Position numbers and translations under genes: made by a program | Shown: piece by piece, positions 1-13,499 of the stretch | How positions within the stretch are numbered: position 1 is the stretch's first letter | Layout of the letters: each line of letters starts with the position of its first letter | The notes under the pieces: model-generated | Told to the model about the DNA's origin: nothing | Seen by the model: only the letters and a program-made list of their open reading frames with translations | Database searches by the model: none | Source: Lojkania enalia | Taxonomy: Eukaryota > Ascomycota > Dothideomycetes > Pleosporales | DNA: 47,662 nt | Direction: 5' to 3' | NCBI GenBank assembly: GCA_010094045.1 | Contig: ML986817.1 | Span: 17,232-64,893, forward strand

Positions 1-2460
1 AAAGTTCTTAAGAGATTACGTTAAGTAGGGTTATAAGTTAATATTAAGAAGAGCGAATTCTATATTACCCGAACTAAATACCTTAGCTATATCCTCTTAA
101 ATAAAGGCCTTAAGGTTAATCTAGAGAAGGTAGAAGTACTACGCAACTAGCAGCTACCTACTATTATAATAGGTGTAAAATCCTTCTTAGGTTTTACTAG
201 ATTCTATTAACAGTTTATACTGGAATTCTCGCGTGTTGCAAAGCTAATTATTATACTATAGAATCCTATAACCTCTTTCGTATAAACTTTAGAATATAAT
301 ATTACCTTTAAGAAATTAAAGTCAGCCCTATTAAGTATACCTACTCTCTACCACTTTAACCCTATATTAGAAATAAAAATGGAAACTAATACCTCTAATA
401 GAATAGTTATAGAAGTACTATTACAGAAATATCCTAACGGAAAATAGTACCCTATAGCGTTCTATAGTAAGGTTCTATCCGGTTCGAAACTAAACTAAGA
501 GATCTATAATAAGGAACTGTTCGCAATTGTTACTGCGTTTAAGTAATAGAGGGTAGAACTTACTTTAGTAGCTACTAGGACTCTAGTATATACCAATCAT
601 CGCTTACTCGAATATTTTATAACTATAAAGGTACTTAATACTCGTTAAGTTTATTAGACCGAGGAATTAGCTTAGTATTAGTTCCGAATTAAGTACACCC
701 TAAATAAGAATAATATTAGAGCGGATATCTTTAGTTATTGCGAATAAGATATAGAAAACTTAAAAGCGGCTTAAACTAACAACTGGTTAAGAGTCCTACT
801 CGGACCATATTAACTTTACCCCTAAATTAATGCTGAATTAGCCTAGTCCTATATTATTTAAATAATAACTTAAGCGGCTATATTAAATATTATTAAAGGC
901 TAGAAGTAGGTTATATTATTAGACTCTCTAGAGTTGATCGACGTATTATTATAGAAAAACCGAGCCTCCTTCGCGCAGGAACGCACACTTCTACCCTACA
1001 AGTATTAGATAGAGAATAGACTACTCCTCTACAATAATCGCTTATATATTCTATTAGATTCAGGCCTTTACACGCGACTTATATAAGAGACTTATAACTA
1101 AGTATCCTCCGCACACCTAAGTGCTACTAAAATCTATTAGTTACTATCCCAGAAGTACTACTAGAAGGGTATAGAGGCTACTTGTAAACGATATATACGG
1201 AATTGTATTCTATACTATAAAGCTTATCTAATATAAACCCGAACCCTAGGTTTTATCTACCTACTTCCTATACTAAATTAACTAATATAGTATCTGTATA
1301 TTAACTTTAAGGATTTTCCTATAGATAAGTCCAGATATAATTAGATTATAGTAGTAATCAATCGCCTGTCTAAATAAGCAGTATCTATTCCCTACTATTG
1401 TATAATTAACGTACGGGGAATAGCCGAATTATTTATTTAATAGGTATACTACTTTAGCTATACGCTTGAAACTATTATTTTAGACTAAAGACCTTAGTTT
1501 ATATCTAGTTTCTAGTTCAAATTCTATTGTATCTTAGGCGTAAAGATTAAACTATCTACTGCTTATTATAAAGAGACTAATAGATAGATAGAGATTATAA
1601 ATAAGTATATCGATTAGAGACTGTGCTCTTTCGTATCCTTCTACTAAAATAACTAGAGTTCTCTATTACCTATAATCGACCGAGTATAAGCAACTCTACC
1701 CTATACAACTATTAGAATATCCCCGTATTAGATCCTATACGGATCTAAGCCCTGTTAGAGTTAGAATTGGAAATATTCTATTAATCTTATTACTATAATA
1801 GATAAATTAAATTGTAAGAACGCCTTAACTCTAGTAACTTATATATATATAGCCTAGGAAACTGTAAAGGCTAATATTAAGAAAGCTTAGGATTGTATAT
1901 AATCTATTATTAATTATTACTAGCGACTAATTAATTAGTAGATTAGTAATATAGTCTACCTAAATACTAAGAACCTTACGGTCTAGAGACTGAGCTAAAA
2001 GCTATCCGATTAATAGGAGGGCTCTTTTAAAGTACTAGAATAGGTTAGAAACTTATACTATCTACAGCTACCCCTAGGGTCGAGAATATATAATATCTTC
2101 GTACTAAACCTGCTATATAAGAACCCCTAGGACCTTCTACTAGGGTAAGAAGCTCCGAAACCACCTGCTATTACTATTAAGGGGGTAGAAGAGTGGGAGG
2201 TTGAGGAAATACTAGCTAGTAAGCTATATTATAAGACCCTTAAATACCGTATAAAATGGGTAGAATATAATCTTAACCCAGTCTAGTATAAAGCTTTAAA
2301 TTTTATAGGTTTACCTTATAAGCTAAGAGCTTTTTATAATAAGTATCCGAATTAGCTAGGACCCCTAAGAGCCCTAACTAAATGGATTAAGGTATACGAG
2401 AATAGTATAAAGAATATAGATTACCTAGTAGATAATAATATATAAGAGTTGAGTAGTAGA
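1..2460 (+). pseudogene. Gypsy pol relic: RT end, RNase H, integrase, chromodomain
   Basis: The best conserved stretch lies at about 50-240 and reads as the RT-RNase H connection (KSEFYITRTKYL, then VKSFLGFTRFY). RNase H follows to about 770, integrase from about 1000 to 1850, and a chromodomain-like segment (YRIKWVEYN, near 2250-2280) precedes the end. In-frame stops occur every few dozen codons, so no protein can be made. The domain order RT, RNase H, integrase, chromodomain is that of fungal chromoviruses within Ty3/gypsy. Confidence 0.8.
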
Positions 2461-3556
2461 TTAAAAAACTAAAATATAGGCCCGAAATTACTCCTCTATA
2501 GAATCTAGAGGGTCTAATAGTAGGCTATTAGATACCTCCCTAGTCCTCTCCTCCTCTACTCTTCTTCCTCTTCTTTCCCTCTAGACTCCCCCCAAACCTT
2601 CCCTACCTTATTCTTAACCGCCTAAGAGCGCCGCGATATTAGCCTAAAGGCTAGATACTAGAGCTTCTAGAGCTAAAACCCAACGGAGCAACTTAGTACC
2701 CTAGTAGAATAAAGCTACTTAGATACTAGCTATAGAAAGGCTATCTTCCTAATTCTTTACAACCTAGGCTATAAGTACTAGACTATAAGTAGACTCCGAA
2801 ACAGCCTTAAAGGCTACCTTTTTATCCTCCTCATCCCCTACGTATCGGGCTGCTATCTATAGTTTAAGATGGCCCTAGAGGACTAGAAACTCCTCCTTAT
2901 AGTAGGAGGGGATCTATAAGTATGTTAGTAGTAAGTATCCTACTAGTATTAGATGCGATTCGTACAGGGTTGTACTTTTTATTTTACGAGGTATAATACT
3001 TACATTTTTTTAATCTTAGAGACCGAAAGGAAAATATTATATACTACCCGCGGGCGAGCGCGCGCGTAGCCTAAAGGTAGATAATTTAAAAGGCCTCTAA
3101 AAAGACTCTAGGAGGTGGGCGGAGTAGTATATTAATTAATTTTTTCTATAAGGCGTTAGTAATACTTTAATAATTAATAGTTCTAGGGACGCGCAATAAT
3201 ACGTACAGAGTAGAAGTTATTATTTAGTTAAGGAAGCTCAGTTAACAGCGACCTAGTAATATACTAAGGCTAGTAAACACTCGTTACTATACGCGACGAA
3301 ATTGCAATATTAATAAACCGTTATAATAGTAGTTACCAGCCGATATATAGGTTAATTACACTCACCGCGAAAACCTTACTTAATATTACGTTAATAAACG
3401 TATCTCTATAGGCAACTACGCGTATTAGCTCTTACCGGTAAATACCTCCTTAAAGAAATTTCTTTATACTGGAACCTATCTATAATAGTCCCGATTCCCT
3501 CCTAAACCAGTATAGATAGGGACTATCAGCCTACGAGGAGGGGGGTAGTATAATAA

Positions 3557-3827
3557 TATAAAGAAATCGTTCCACGAAAAGCTTTATATACAACCCTATC
3601 CTAAAACTTTTTGCTTATCTTATCTTACCCCCAGTTCTACCCCTTTTCCCTTCCGTATATAGTTGTACACTCCCTTATAAGTAGCTTAGTAGTTCTTCTA
3701 TATTCTTTCGTACAAGGCCTATAGGTGTTAATAGAATTCCTAGGTCCCTGAACCCCTACACACTCCTATATACCTCTAAGTGGATTTGTACTATATTTAG
3801 ACCTATTATCTTACCTGCGCCGTTACA
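3557..3827 (+). repeat. Gypsy 3' LTR (271 bp)
   Basis: Compared with the three other LTR copies in reverse complement, it starts TATAAAGAAATCG (TGTAAAG in the least mutated copy) and ends GCGCCGTTACA. The right border is precise: at 3828 the sequence becomes repeat X, which is uninterrupted across this point in its other copy near 16,550. It is about 20 bp longer than the other LTRs because of an internal length difference near 3590. Confidence 0.82.
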
Positions 3828-4242
3828 ATTATAATAATACCGCGACACCTCTACACCTATACTACTCTTACTATAATACCTAAACTAGCTGCTAGTAATA
3901 ATTATTAGCTGCTAGCTAGAATATAACCGACTTATTTTAACTATAATAGAGGAAGGTTTTACTAACCTAGCTAGCCCGTATAGTAGTATAGACCTAGCCT
4001 CTATAAAAACCTATATAATATAGATATCTCTATTCTTTATATAATATTTTAATATTTACATATAGTATATAGTAATAGAGTTAACTGCCTAAAGTATAAT
4101 TAACTAACTATATATAAACGTCTATAACAGCTCTATACTACTATACTACTATAACTAAAAGGTATAAATAATTAATATTACTAATTATAGGTGTAGAATA
4201 GTATATATACCTTTATAATAAGTTATTATATATAGTATTTAT
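3828..4242. repeat. Repeat X, copy 1 (unnamed AT-rich repeat)
   Basis: About 200 bases from 3828 match the reverse complement of 16335-16550, with differences that are almost all transitions, as expected for RIP of a repeated sequence. It lies exactly between two gypsy LTR borders, so it was a target for those insertions. The remaining part, to 4242, has no second copy that I can see in the window. I cannot place it in a family and see no coding potential. Confidence 0.7.
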
Positions 4243-4494
4243 TATAATAGTATAGATAAGATAATAGGTCCGAATATAGTACGAATCTACTTAGAGGTAT
4301 ATAGAAGTATATAGGGGATTAGGGACCTAGGAATTCTATTAACACCTATAGGCCTTATACAAAAGGATATAGAAAAACTACTAAGCTACTTATAAGGGAG
4401 TATATAACTATATACGGATGGGAAAAGGGGTAGAACTAGAGGTAGAATAAGATAAGTAAAAAGATAAAGCTTTTTATAGAACGATTTCTTTATA
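4243..4494 (-). repeat. Gypsy LTR (252 bp) of the truncated copy
   Basis: It aligns end to end with 6072-6323 and 12966-13217. Its outer end is mutated to TATAATAG (TGTAAC elsewhere) and its inner end to CTTTATA (CTTTACA in the right-hand LTR), both transitions of the RIP kind. Confidence 0.8.
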
Positions 4495-6071
4495 TTATTA
4501 TACTACCCCCCTCCTTATAGGCTAATAGTTCTTATTTATACTGGTTTAAGAGGGAATTAGGGCTATTATAGATGGGTTCTAGTATAAAGAAATTTCTTTA
4601 AAAAGGTATTTACCGGTAAGAATTAATATATGCGGTTACTTATAAAGATATATTTATTAACGTAATATTAAGTAAAGTTTTTACGGTAAGTATAATTAAT
4701 CTATATATTAGCTAGTAACTACTATTATAACAGTTTATTAATATTACAATTTTATTATATATAGTAATAAGTATTTACTAGCCTTAGTATATTACTAAAT
4801 TACTATTAACTAAGCTTTTTTAACTAAATAATAACTTCTACTCTATATATATTATTATGTGTTTCTAGAACTATTAATTATTAAAGTATTACTAACGTTT
4901 TATAGAAAAAATTAATTAATATACTACTCTACCTACTTTTTAAAACTTTTTTAGAAGTTTTTTAGGTTATCTACTTTTAGGCTATATATATACTTACCTA
5001 TAGATAATATATAATATTTATCTTTTAGTTTCTAAGATTAAAAAAATATAAGTATTATACCTTATAAAATAAAAAGTATAACCCTATATAAATTATATTT
5101 AATACTAGTAGGGTACTTACTACTAACGTACTTATAAATCCCCTTCTACTATAAGAAGGGGTTTCTAGTCCTCTAGGGCTATCTTAAACTATAAGTAGTA
5201 GCCTAATATATAGGAGATAAGAAGAATAAAAAGGTAGTTTTTAAGGCTATTTTAGAGTTTATTTATAGCCTAGCGCTTATAGCCTAGATTATAAAGAGTT
5301 AGAAAGATAGCCTTTTTATAGTTAATATCTAGGTAGCTTTATTCTACTAGAGTACTAAATTACTCTATCAGGTTTTAATTTTAAAGGCTCTAGTATCTAG
5401 CCTTTAGGCTAATATTATAGCGCTCTCGGGCGGCTAAGAATAAGATAGAGAAGGTTTAAAAAGAGTCCGGAGGGAAGGAAAAGAAAGAAAGGTAGAAGAA
5501 GAGAGGACTAGGGAAGTATCTAATAGCTTATTATTAGACCCTCTAAATTCTATAGAGGAGTAATTTCGGGCCTATACTTTAGTTTTTAAAATCTACTACT
5601 TAACTCTTATATATTATTATCTACTAGATAATCTATATTTTTTATACTATTCTTATATATTTTAATCTATTTAGTTAGAGCTTTTAGAGGTTTTAGGCGA
5701 TTTAAATACTTATTATAAAAAGTTTTTAACTTATAAAATAAACTTATAAAGTTTAAAACTTTATATTAGATTAGATTAAAATTATATTCTACCTATTTTA
5801 TATAGTATTTAAGAGTCTTATAATATAACTTACTAGCTAGTATTTTCTTAACCTCCTACTCTTCTACCCTATTAATAGCGATAGTAGGTAGTTTTAGAAC
5901 TTCTTATTTAGATAGAAGGTTCTAGAGATTTTTATATAGTAGGTTTAGTATAAAGATATTATATATACTCGATTCTAGAGGTAATTATAGATAGTATAAG
6001 TTTCTAATCTACTCTAGTACTTTAAAGAAGCCTTTCTATTAATTAGATAGCTTTTAGCTTAGTCTCTAGAC
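4243..6071 (-). mobile_element. Truncated gypsy copy (3' end only, minus strand)
   Basis: It begins with an LTR (4243-4494), then the 3' non-coding region, then the chromodomain and end of integrase in reverse complement. It parallels 6072 to about 7895 of the neighbouring full copy and stops at 6071, where the next LTR starts. The junction falls in a short sequence shared by both elements (CNGTAA), which suggests a recombination or deletion endpoint rather than a clean nested insertion. Heavily RIP-mutated. Confidence 0.8.
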
Positions 6072-6323
6072 TGTAACAGCGTAGGTAAGATAATAGGTCC
6101 GAATACAGCACGAATCTACTTAGAGGTATATAGGAGTATATAGAGGATTAGAGACCTAAGAATTCTATTAACACTTATAGACCTTATACGAAAGGATATA
6201 GAAAAACTACTAAGCTACTTATAAGGGAGTATACAACTATATACGGATGGGAAAAGGGGTAGAACTGGGGGTAGGATAAGATAAGCAAAAAGATAAAGCT
6301 TTTTATAGAACGATTTCTTTGTA
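6072..6323 (-). repeat. Gypsy LTR, 3' LTR of the complete minus-strand element
   Basis: Starts TGTAACAGCG, the least mutated outer end in the window, and ends CTTTGTA. It shares its whole length with 12966-13217. Confidence 0.82.
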
Positions 6324-7429
6324 TTATTATACTACCCCCCTTTTTATAGGCTGATAGTCCCTATCTATGCTGGTTCGGGAGGGAATTAGGGCTATTATAG
6401 ATAGGTTCTAGTATAAAGAAATTTCTTTGAGGTATTTACTAGTAAGGGCTAATATATATAGTTACCTATAGAGATGCGTTTATTAACGTAATATTAAGTA
6501 AGATTTTTACGGTAAGTATAATTAACCTATATATCGGCTAGTAACTACTATTATAACGGTTTATTAATATTACAATTTCGTCGCGTATAATAATAAACGT
6601 TTACTAGCCTTAGTATATTATTAGATTGCTGTTAACTAAGCTTCCTTAACTAAATAATAACTTCTACTTCGTACATATTATTATACGTCCCTAGAACTAT
6701 TAATTATTAAAGTATTACTAATACCTTATAAAAAAAATTAATTAATATACTACTCTACCTACCTTCTAGAGCCTCTTTAAAAGCTTTTCAGGTTATCTAC
6801 CCTTAGACTATATACGCGCTCGCCCGCGGGTAGTATATAATATTTTCCTTTTAGTTTTTAAGATTAAAAAAATACGAGTATTATACCTTGTAAAATAAAA
6901 AGTGTAACCCTGTATAAATCGCATCTAATACTAGTAGAGTACTTACTACTAATATACTTATAAATCCCCTCCTACTATAAGGAGGAGTTTCTAGTCCTCT
7001 AGGGCCATCTTAAACTATAGGTAGTAGCCTGATATATAGGAGATAAGAAGGATAAAGAGGTAGCTTTTAAGGCTATTTTAGAGTCTACTTATAGCCTAGC
7101 GCTTATAGCCTAGATTGTAAGGAGTTAGGAAGATAGCCTTCTTACGGCTAGTATCTAGGTAGCTTTATTCTACTAGGGTACTAAGTTATTCTATCAGGTT
7201 TCAGTTTTAAAGGCTCTAGTATCTAGCCTTTAAACTAATATTACAGCGCTTTTAGGCGGCTAAAGATAAGGTAGAAGAGGTTTAAGAGAAGTCTAGAGGG
7301 AAGGAAGGAGAAGAAGGGTAGAGGAGGAGAGGATTAGGGAAGTATCTAACAGCCTATTATTAGACCCTCTAGATTCTATAGAGGAGTAATTTCAGGCCTA
7401 TACTATAGTTTTTTAAAAATCTACTACTT

Positions 7430-10400
7430 AACTCTTATATATTATTATCTACTAGATAATCTATATTTTTTATACTATTCTCATATACTTTAATCTATTT
7501 AGTTAGAGTTCTTAGAGGTCCTAGGCGATTCGGATACTTATTATAAAAAGCTTTTAGCTTATAAAGCGAACTTATAAAGTTTAAAACTTTATATTAGATC
7601 GGGTTAAAATTATATTCTACCTATTTTATACAGTATTTAAGGGTCTTATAATATAACTTACTAGCTAGTATTTCTTTAACCTCCCACTCTTCTACCCTAT
7701 TAATAGCGATAGCGGGTGGTTTCGGAACTTCTTATCTAGGTAGAGGGTCCTAGGGGTTCTTATATAGTAGGTTTAGTACGAAGATATTATATATATTCGA
7801 CCTTAGGGGTAGCTATAAGTAGTATAAATTTCTAACCTACTCTAGTACTTTAAAGGGGCCCTCCTATTAATCGGATAGCTTTCGGCTTAATCTCTAGACC
7901 GTAAGGTTCTTAGTATTTAAATAGACTATATTACTAATCTACTAATTAATTAGTTACTAGTAATAGTTAATAATAGATTATATATAATTTTAAGCTTTTT
8001 TAATATTAGCTTTTACGGTTTCTCAGGCTATATATATGTAAGTCGCTAGAGCTAAAGCGTTCTTATAATTTAATTTATCTATCGCAGTAATAGGATTAAT
8101 AGAATATTTCTAATCCCAACTCTAATAGGGCTTAAATCCGTATAGGATCTAATATAAGGATATTCTAATAGTTATATAGGGTAGAGTTGCTTATATTTAG
8201 TTGATTATAGGTAATAGAGAGCTCTAGTTGTCCTAGTAGAAGGATATAAAAGAACGCAGTCTCTGATCGATATACTTATTTATAATCTCTATCTATCCGT
8301 CAGTCTCTTTATAATAAGTAGTAGATAGTTTAATCTTTACGCCTAAAATACAGTAGAATTTAGACTAGAAACTAGATATAAACTAAGGTCTTCGGTCTAA
8401 AATAATAGTTTCGGGTATATAGCTAAAGCGGTACACCTATTAAATAAATAATTTAGCTATTCCCCTTATATTAATTATACAATAGTAGAGAATAAATATA
8501 GCTTATTTAAATAGGCGATCGATTACTACTATAATCTAATTATATTCGGACTTATTTATAGAGAAATCCTTAAAGTTAATATATAGATACTATATTAGTT
8601 AATTTAGTATAAGAAGTAGGTAGATAAAACTTAGGGTTTAGGTTTATATCAGATAAGCTTTATAGTATAGGATATAATTCTATATATATCGTTTATAAGT
8701 AGCCTCTATACCCTTTTAATAGTACTTCTAAAATAGTAACTAATAGGTTTTAGTAGCATTTAGGTGTGCGGAGGATACTTAGTTATAAGTCTCTTATATA
8801 AGTTATATATAAAGGTCTGAATCTAATAGAATATATAAGTAATTATCGTAGAGGAGTAGTCTATTCTCTATCTAATACTTGTAGAGTAGAAGTATGCGTT
8901 CTTGTGTGAAGGAGGCTCAGTTTTCCTATAGTAATACATCGATCAACTCTAGAGAGTCTAGTAATATAACCTACTCCTAGCCTTTAATAATATTTAGTAT
9001 AGCCGCTTAAGCTATTATTTAAGTAATATAGGACTAGGCTAATTCGGTATTAATTCGGGGGTAAAGTTAATATAGTTTAAATAGGACTCTCAACCGGTTA
9101 TCGGTTTAAGCTGCTTTTAAGTTTTCTATATCTTATTCGCGACGATTAAGGATGTCCGCTCTAGCGTTATTCTTATCTAAGGTATACTCGATTCGGAACT
9201 AATACTAAGCTAATTCCTTAGTCTAATAAACTTAACAAGTATTAAGTACCTTTATAGTTATAAAATATTCGAGTAAGTAATAATCAGTATATACTAGAGT
9301 CTTAGTAGCTACCGAAGTAAGTTCTACCCTCTATTACTTAAACGCAGTAATAATTGCGAATAGTTTCTTATCGTAGATCTCCTAGTTTAGTTCCGAACCG
9401 GATAGAACCTTATTATAGAACGCTATAGGGTACTATTTTCTATTAGGATATTTCTATAATAGTACTCTTATAACTACTCTATTAGAAGTATCGATTTCTA
9501 TTTTTATTTCTAATATAGGGTTAAAGTAGTAGAGAGTAGGTATACTTAACAGGGCTAAATTTAATTTTTTAAAGGTAATATCACATTTTAAAGTTTATAT
9601 AAAAGGGGTTATAGAGTTCTATAATACGATAATTAGCTTTACAACACGCGAGAATTCTAGTATAAACTGTTAATAGAATCTAGTAAAACCTAAGAAGGAT
9701 TTTACACCTATTATAGTAGTAGGTAGCTACTAGTTGCGTAGTACTTCTACCTTCTCTAAATTAACCTTAAGGCCTTTATTTAAGAGGATATAGCTAAAGT
9801 ATTTAGTTCGGGTAATATAGAATTTACTCTTCTTAATATTAACTTATAACCCTACTTAATATAATCTCTTAAGAACTTTCTTAACGTAGATAGTATATAT
9901 CGCCTCATCTTTGGAGTAGATAAAGATGTCGTCTAGATAAGTAATATAGAAGTTATCTAGGTAGTTAATTAGTACGTTATTTATATAGTACTAGTAAGTT
10001 ACTAGACTGTTATATAATTTAAAAGGTAGAACTTTATATTTATAGGTTCCGTATCGAGTCTAAAAGGTAGTATATTCTTTAGAATTAGGGTCTATTCTAA
10101 TCTTGTTAAAGGCCGCGCGAATGTTAAACTTAGTAAAGATTACTACTTTAGTAGGTCTAGATAAGAGTTTATCTATACGTAGTATTAGATACATATTTTT
10201 ATAGGTAAGAGTATTAAGTTTATAATAATCTATATAAATATATAGGTTGCTATTAGGTTTATAGACGTATAGGATTAGAGATATAAAAGAGCTTAGACTC
10301 TATTTAATATATCTATTCTATAGATTATCTATAATATATTTCTTAGTTACTTCTAGCTCTTTAATATTCTACTTATATAACAGGCTGTAACTATTAGGGA

Positions 10401-10900
10401 GGGGTTCTATAAGGACAATCTTATAATTGTAAGAGCGGTATTCTAGTAATTAATAAGCTGTAGTTTTACTAAATATATCCTAATATCTATAGTATTTAAA
10501 TAGTAATTAGAGATTTACTAGTACTTTATTTTCAGCCTTATCTTCTAACTCTAGGGCTTACTTATCTTTAATTAGCCGCTCGATTTCGTATAGAGACGTA
10601 GAGAAAAACTCGTTCTCTTTTCTCTTTATATTAAAGTAGAAAGTATTAGCTGTAATAAGAGTAATAATAGGAGAATAGATTTTCTTTAGATCGGATTCGG
10701 ACTTTATTATATATAGGTATATAGAAGTTCTAAGCTTATTTAGACTATAAGCTATAGGAGATTAATATAGTTTTAGTAGTCTTAGTAGACCCTTAATACG
10801 ATAGATAGTCGGGCTGTAGGACTGCCGATACTAGTCCTTTTCCTATAGAGCGTCGCGTCGCTGGATGTCTAACTCTACCTCCTTATCGTATACTAGCTAA
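7430..10900 (-). pseudogene. Gypsy pol relic of the complete element
   Basis: On the minus strand the stretch around 9,890-9,960 reads FYITYLDDIFIYSKDEA, the reverse-transcriptase active-site block, with no stops. Upstream, near 10,100, it reads FTKFNIRAAFNKIRIDP, where the usual first catalytic Asp of the LDIRAAFN block appears as Asn, a change RIP can produce. Toward 7430 come the RNase H, integrase and chromodomain relics seen in the copy at 1-2460. Borders are approximate. Confidence 0.75.
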
Positions 10901-12965
10901 GTTAATTATATAAGAAGAGGAGGTGATAGATTATAAGTAGTAAGATACTTAGAGGGCTATATAATCCAATTCTTATCTATATCTAGCTGGAGTTAAAAGT
11001 AATATAACTATTTAATACTAATAATACAATCCTAAATACCTAGATCTATAATAATAAATAGATAGTTTTAAATAGTTCTCCTATTAATTCGTAGGTATAA
11101 GTAGATATATTAATTAACTAGGGTTTAGATTCGGTCCTAAAAACCTTTAACAGTAATTTTAAAGGGTAAATACTATATCGATATATATAGGGCTTAGAAG
11201 AGTAATCTAGCTACTATAAAATTAAGGAATAGAAAGCCTTAAGTACTAGTATTAATAAGGGTGTTTAGTTATATACTAACACCTTTTAAATATAGAATAG
11301 TAGGGATTTAAAAGTACTTTCCTCTAAATAAATATAATAAATTAATATTTAATAAGTTGTATCTACTTAAGTCTAGAATAGAGAGTTTTCCTAAACGTCT
11401 CTATTTCCCACCTAAAAACTATCTAGATAGTACTCGTTTATATCTAGAAACTCTTCTTCCTTAATCTCCTCTTATTTAACCTCTATTTCTTATACTTTAA
11501 AGACTATATATTCGTTTATAAAGTATTCTAGTTTACTATAGTTATAGTAATTACTTAAGGTTATATACCTTTTAGGTATAGGAGTTTTACTAGGTTATTA
11601 GAGAGCGATTATAGTAGAATAAAGTATTAATACTAGGGTAGATTAGGGTAGTATTAGATTATAGGTTACCTTAGATAAACTCTTAGAAGCCTTCTAATAC
11701 CGATCCGGATTTGTTTTAGCTATAACCTATAGACTAATAGTTTATTCTAAAAGGTTAAGAATACTCCTCCTTTCTATATTATAGGCTGTTAAGTAGACGA
11801 CTATAATATTAAAGGAGCCTTTCTATATAAGCTTAAAACTAAGGTTTAGTATCTTTAAACTAGGGAGAATCTTATTTTATAGGTAGAAGAACTACTCAGA
11901 TTCGGATACAGATCCCCTAATAGCTGTACTAATAAAGTAAGCTTTAAAAGTTAAGAACGCTTCTCTCTTATTTATCTTTAGGACCTAAAACGTCTAACAC
12001 GCCTCTATCTCTTTATTACCTATAATAAAATATAATTGTAGAAGCGAAATTATTTCTTTAGTATTCTTAAACTAATACTAGTCCAATTTAGCTAGGTATT
12101 TTAACTCTAGATACCCTTTTATAGTACTAGAGGTATATCTCTATACCAACGCTATATATATATACTCTATTTAATAGTAATCTATATTAATCTTAAGTTA
12201 GTCTAGGATTAAAGCTTACTATTATTTAAATATAGGTTCGTTACTATTTATAAGACTTTTAATCTTAGGCGTGCGTTTAGTAAGGTAGGCTTAAGGGGGC
12301 TTAGGAGTAGCTAAAAGGTTTCTTACTAGAAGAGTCGTAAAAGTTTCTTAGTATATTATTAGTACTAATTTAGTAGGTTATAGAGGTTAATTAGGACTAA
12401 TAGTTCTCTATTATATTAAGTATATAATCTCCTCTTATAAAATTATAATTTATTTCTTAAGGGTTAGTTTACTCTAATTTCCCTCTAAATTAGATAGGTT
12501 CTTTACTACCAGCCCTATAAAGAGGGGTCCGCCTGTTATAAGGCCCCTTATAGAAGGTAACGGTTATTCTACACGCGTAGATAGAAGTTTACTCTTATTA
12601 TAACTTACGCGTATATTAATTTTAGTATAGGAATTAGAAGGTGAATTATAGTTAGATATCGGCGGTTACCTCCGATTCTAATAGGTTATTAGTAGTCTCC
12701 GAGTTTCTACCTAGGCGTACTCTACGCGGCTTTTCTAAAGGCAATTTTAATCGTAGGGGATAGGAAGTTCTAAATCTAAAAACTTTAGTTAATAGAAAGT
12801 CTCTAAGATTCTATTTAGGTAACTAAATAATTTAATATAATAGTATATAAGTATTATAACCTAAACTAAATTAGGTATATCTTAGATTTAGATATAGTTA
12901 AATAAACAATTAATACGATATTATTAAAGAAGTTATTACTAGCAGTATTAAGTTTTTCTATATAA

Positions 12966-13217
12966 TATAATAGCGTAGACAAGACAATAGGTCCGAATAT
13001 AGTACAAATCTACTTAGAGGTATATAGGAGTATATAGGGGATTAGGGACCTAGGAATTCTATTAACACCTATAGGCCTTATACAAAAAGATATAGAAAAA
13101 CTACTAAGCTACTTATAAGGGAGTATACAACTATATACGGATGAGAAAAGGGGTAGAACCGGGGGTAGGATAAGATAAGCGAAAAGATAAAGCTTTTCGT
13201 GGAACGATTTCTTTACA
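12966..13217 (-). repeat. Gypsy LTR, 5' LTR of the complete minus-strand element
   Basis: The inner end is the intact CTTTACA (TGTAAAG on the element strand), which fixes the LTR border. The sequence after 13217 is unrelated to the gypsy element. Confidence 0.82.
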
Positions 13218-13366
13218 TCGTTATAAGTAGCTTCTTCTATACTTTCTATTCTACGTCTACTTTTCTAAAGACGTTTTAGACCTTATTTTTAAATCCTTTC
13301 TAACTCTTAAAGAGTTTATCTATAGATTCTCTAGTCTTCTTTATATTACCTCTATTCTCTAATATA

Positions 13367-13440
13367 TAGTATAAGCGAGCTAATTACCTAAGCGAGCTAA
13401 TTATAATGCTAAAACTCTACTAAAATCGCGATAATTATAC
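13367..13440. repeat. Left terminal inverted repeat of the Fot1/pogo element (about 74 bp)
   Basis: It pairs with 15155-15228 along almost its whole length with transition differences. It holds two tandem copies of AAGCGAGCTAATT, starting at 13373 and 13394, a likely binding-site pair for the transposase. Confidence 0.82.
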
Positions 13441-13499
13441 TTTATAATATTATACTATAACTAACAACTATAGAATTAATTTAGAAAGAAGCTAGAATA

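Larger units (their letters stand above)
1..3827 (+). mobile_element. Ty3/gypsy LTR retrotransposon, RIP-degraded, 5' end outside window
   Basis: The plus strand reads, through many stop codons, as the end of reverse transcriptase, then RNase H (a relic of the PVAFYSKVLSGSKLN type near 460-500), integrase and a chromodomain-like tail ending near 2460. About 1.1 kb of 3' non-coding DNA follows, then a 3' LTR at 3557-3827. The first 200 bases match, in reverse complement, about 9660-9870 of the complete copy at 6072-13217. The window starts inside pol, so gag, protease and the 5' LTR are not visible. The dense TA content and many TAA/TAG codons in place of Gln, Trp and Arg codons are typical of RIP. 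It cannot be autonomous. Confidence 0.88.
6072..13217 (-). mobile_element. Complete gypsy/chromovirus LTR retrotransposon, minus strand, RIP-degraded
   Basis: A 7,146-bp element bounded by two 252-bp LTRs (6072-6323 and 12966-13217) in the same orientation. Read on the minus strand from the right-hand LTR it carries a gag-like region (about 11,300-12,900), reverse transcriptase (about 9,700-10,700), RNase H (about 9,100-9,640), integrase (about 7,900-9,050) and a chromodomain relic (about 7,430-7,900), then a non-coding 3' part. The reverse-transcriptase motif YLDD is still readable at 9928-9939. No matching 5-bp target duplication is visible (TAGAC on the left, TCGTT on the right). All frames are full of stops. 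Confidence 0.85.

Noticed and set aside
6072..13217. Recently active gypsy element
   Set aside because: Two LTRs are present, but every pol frame is broken by stops and no target duplication remains; it is a RIP-inactivated copy.
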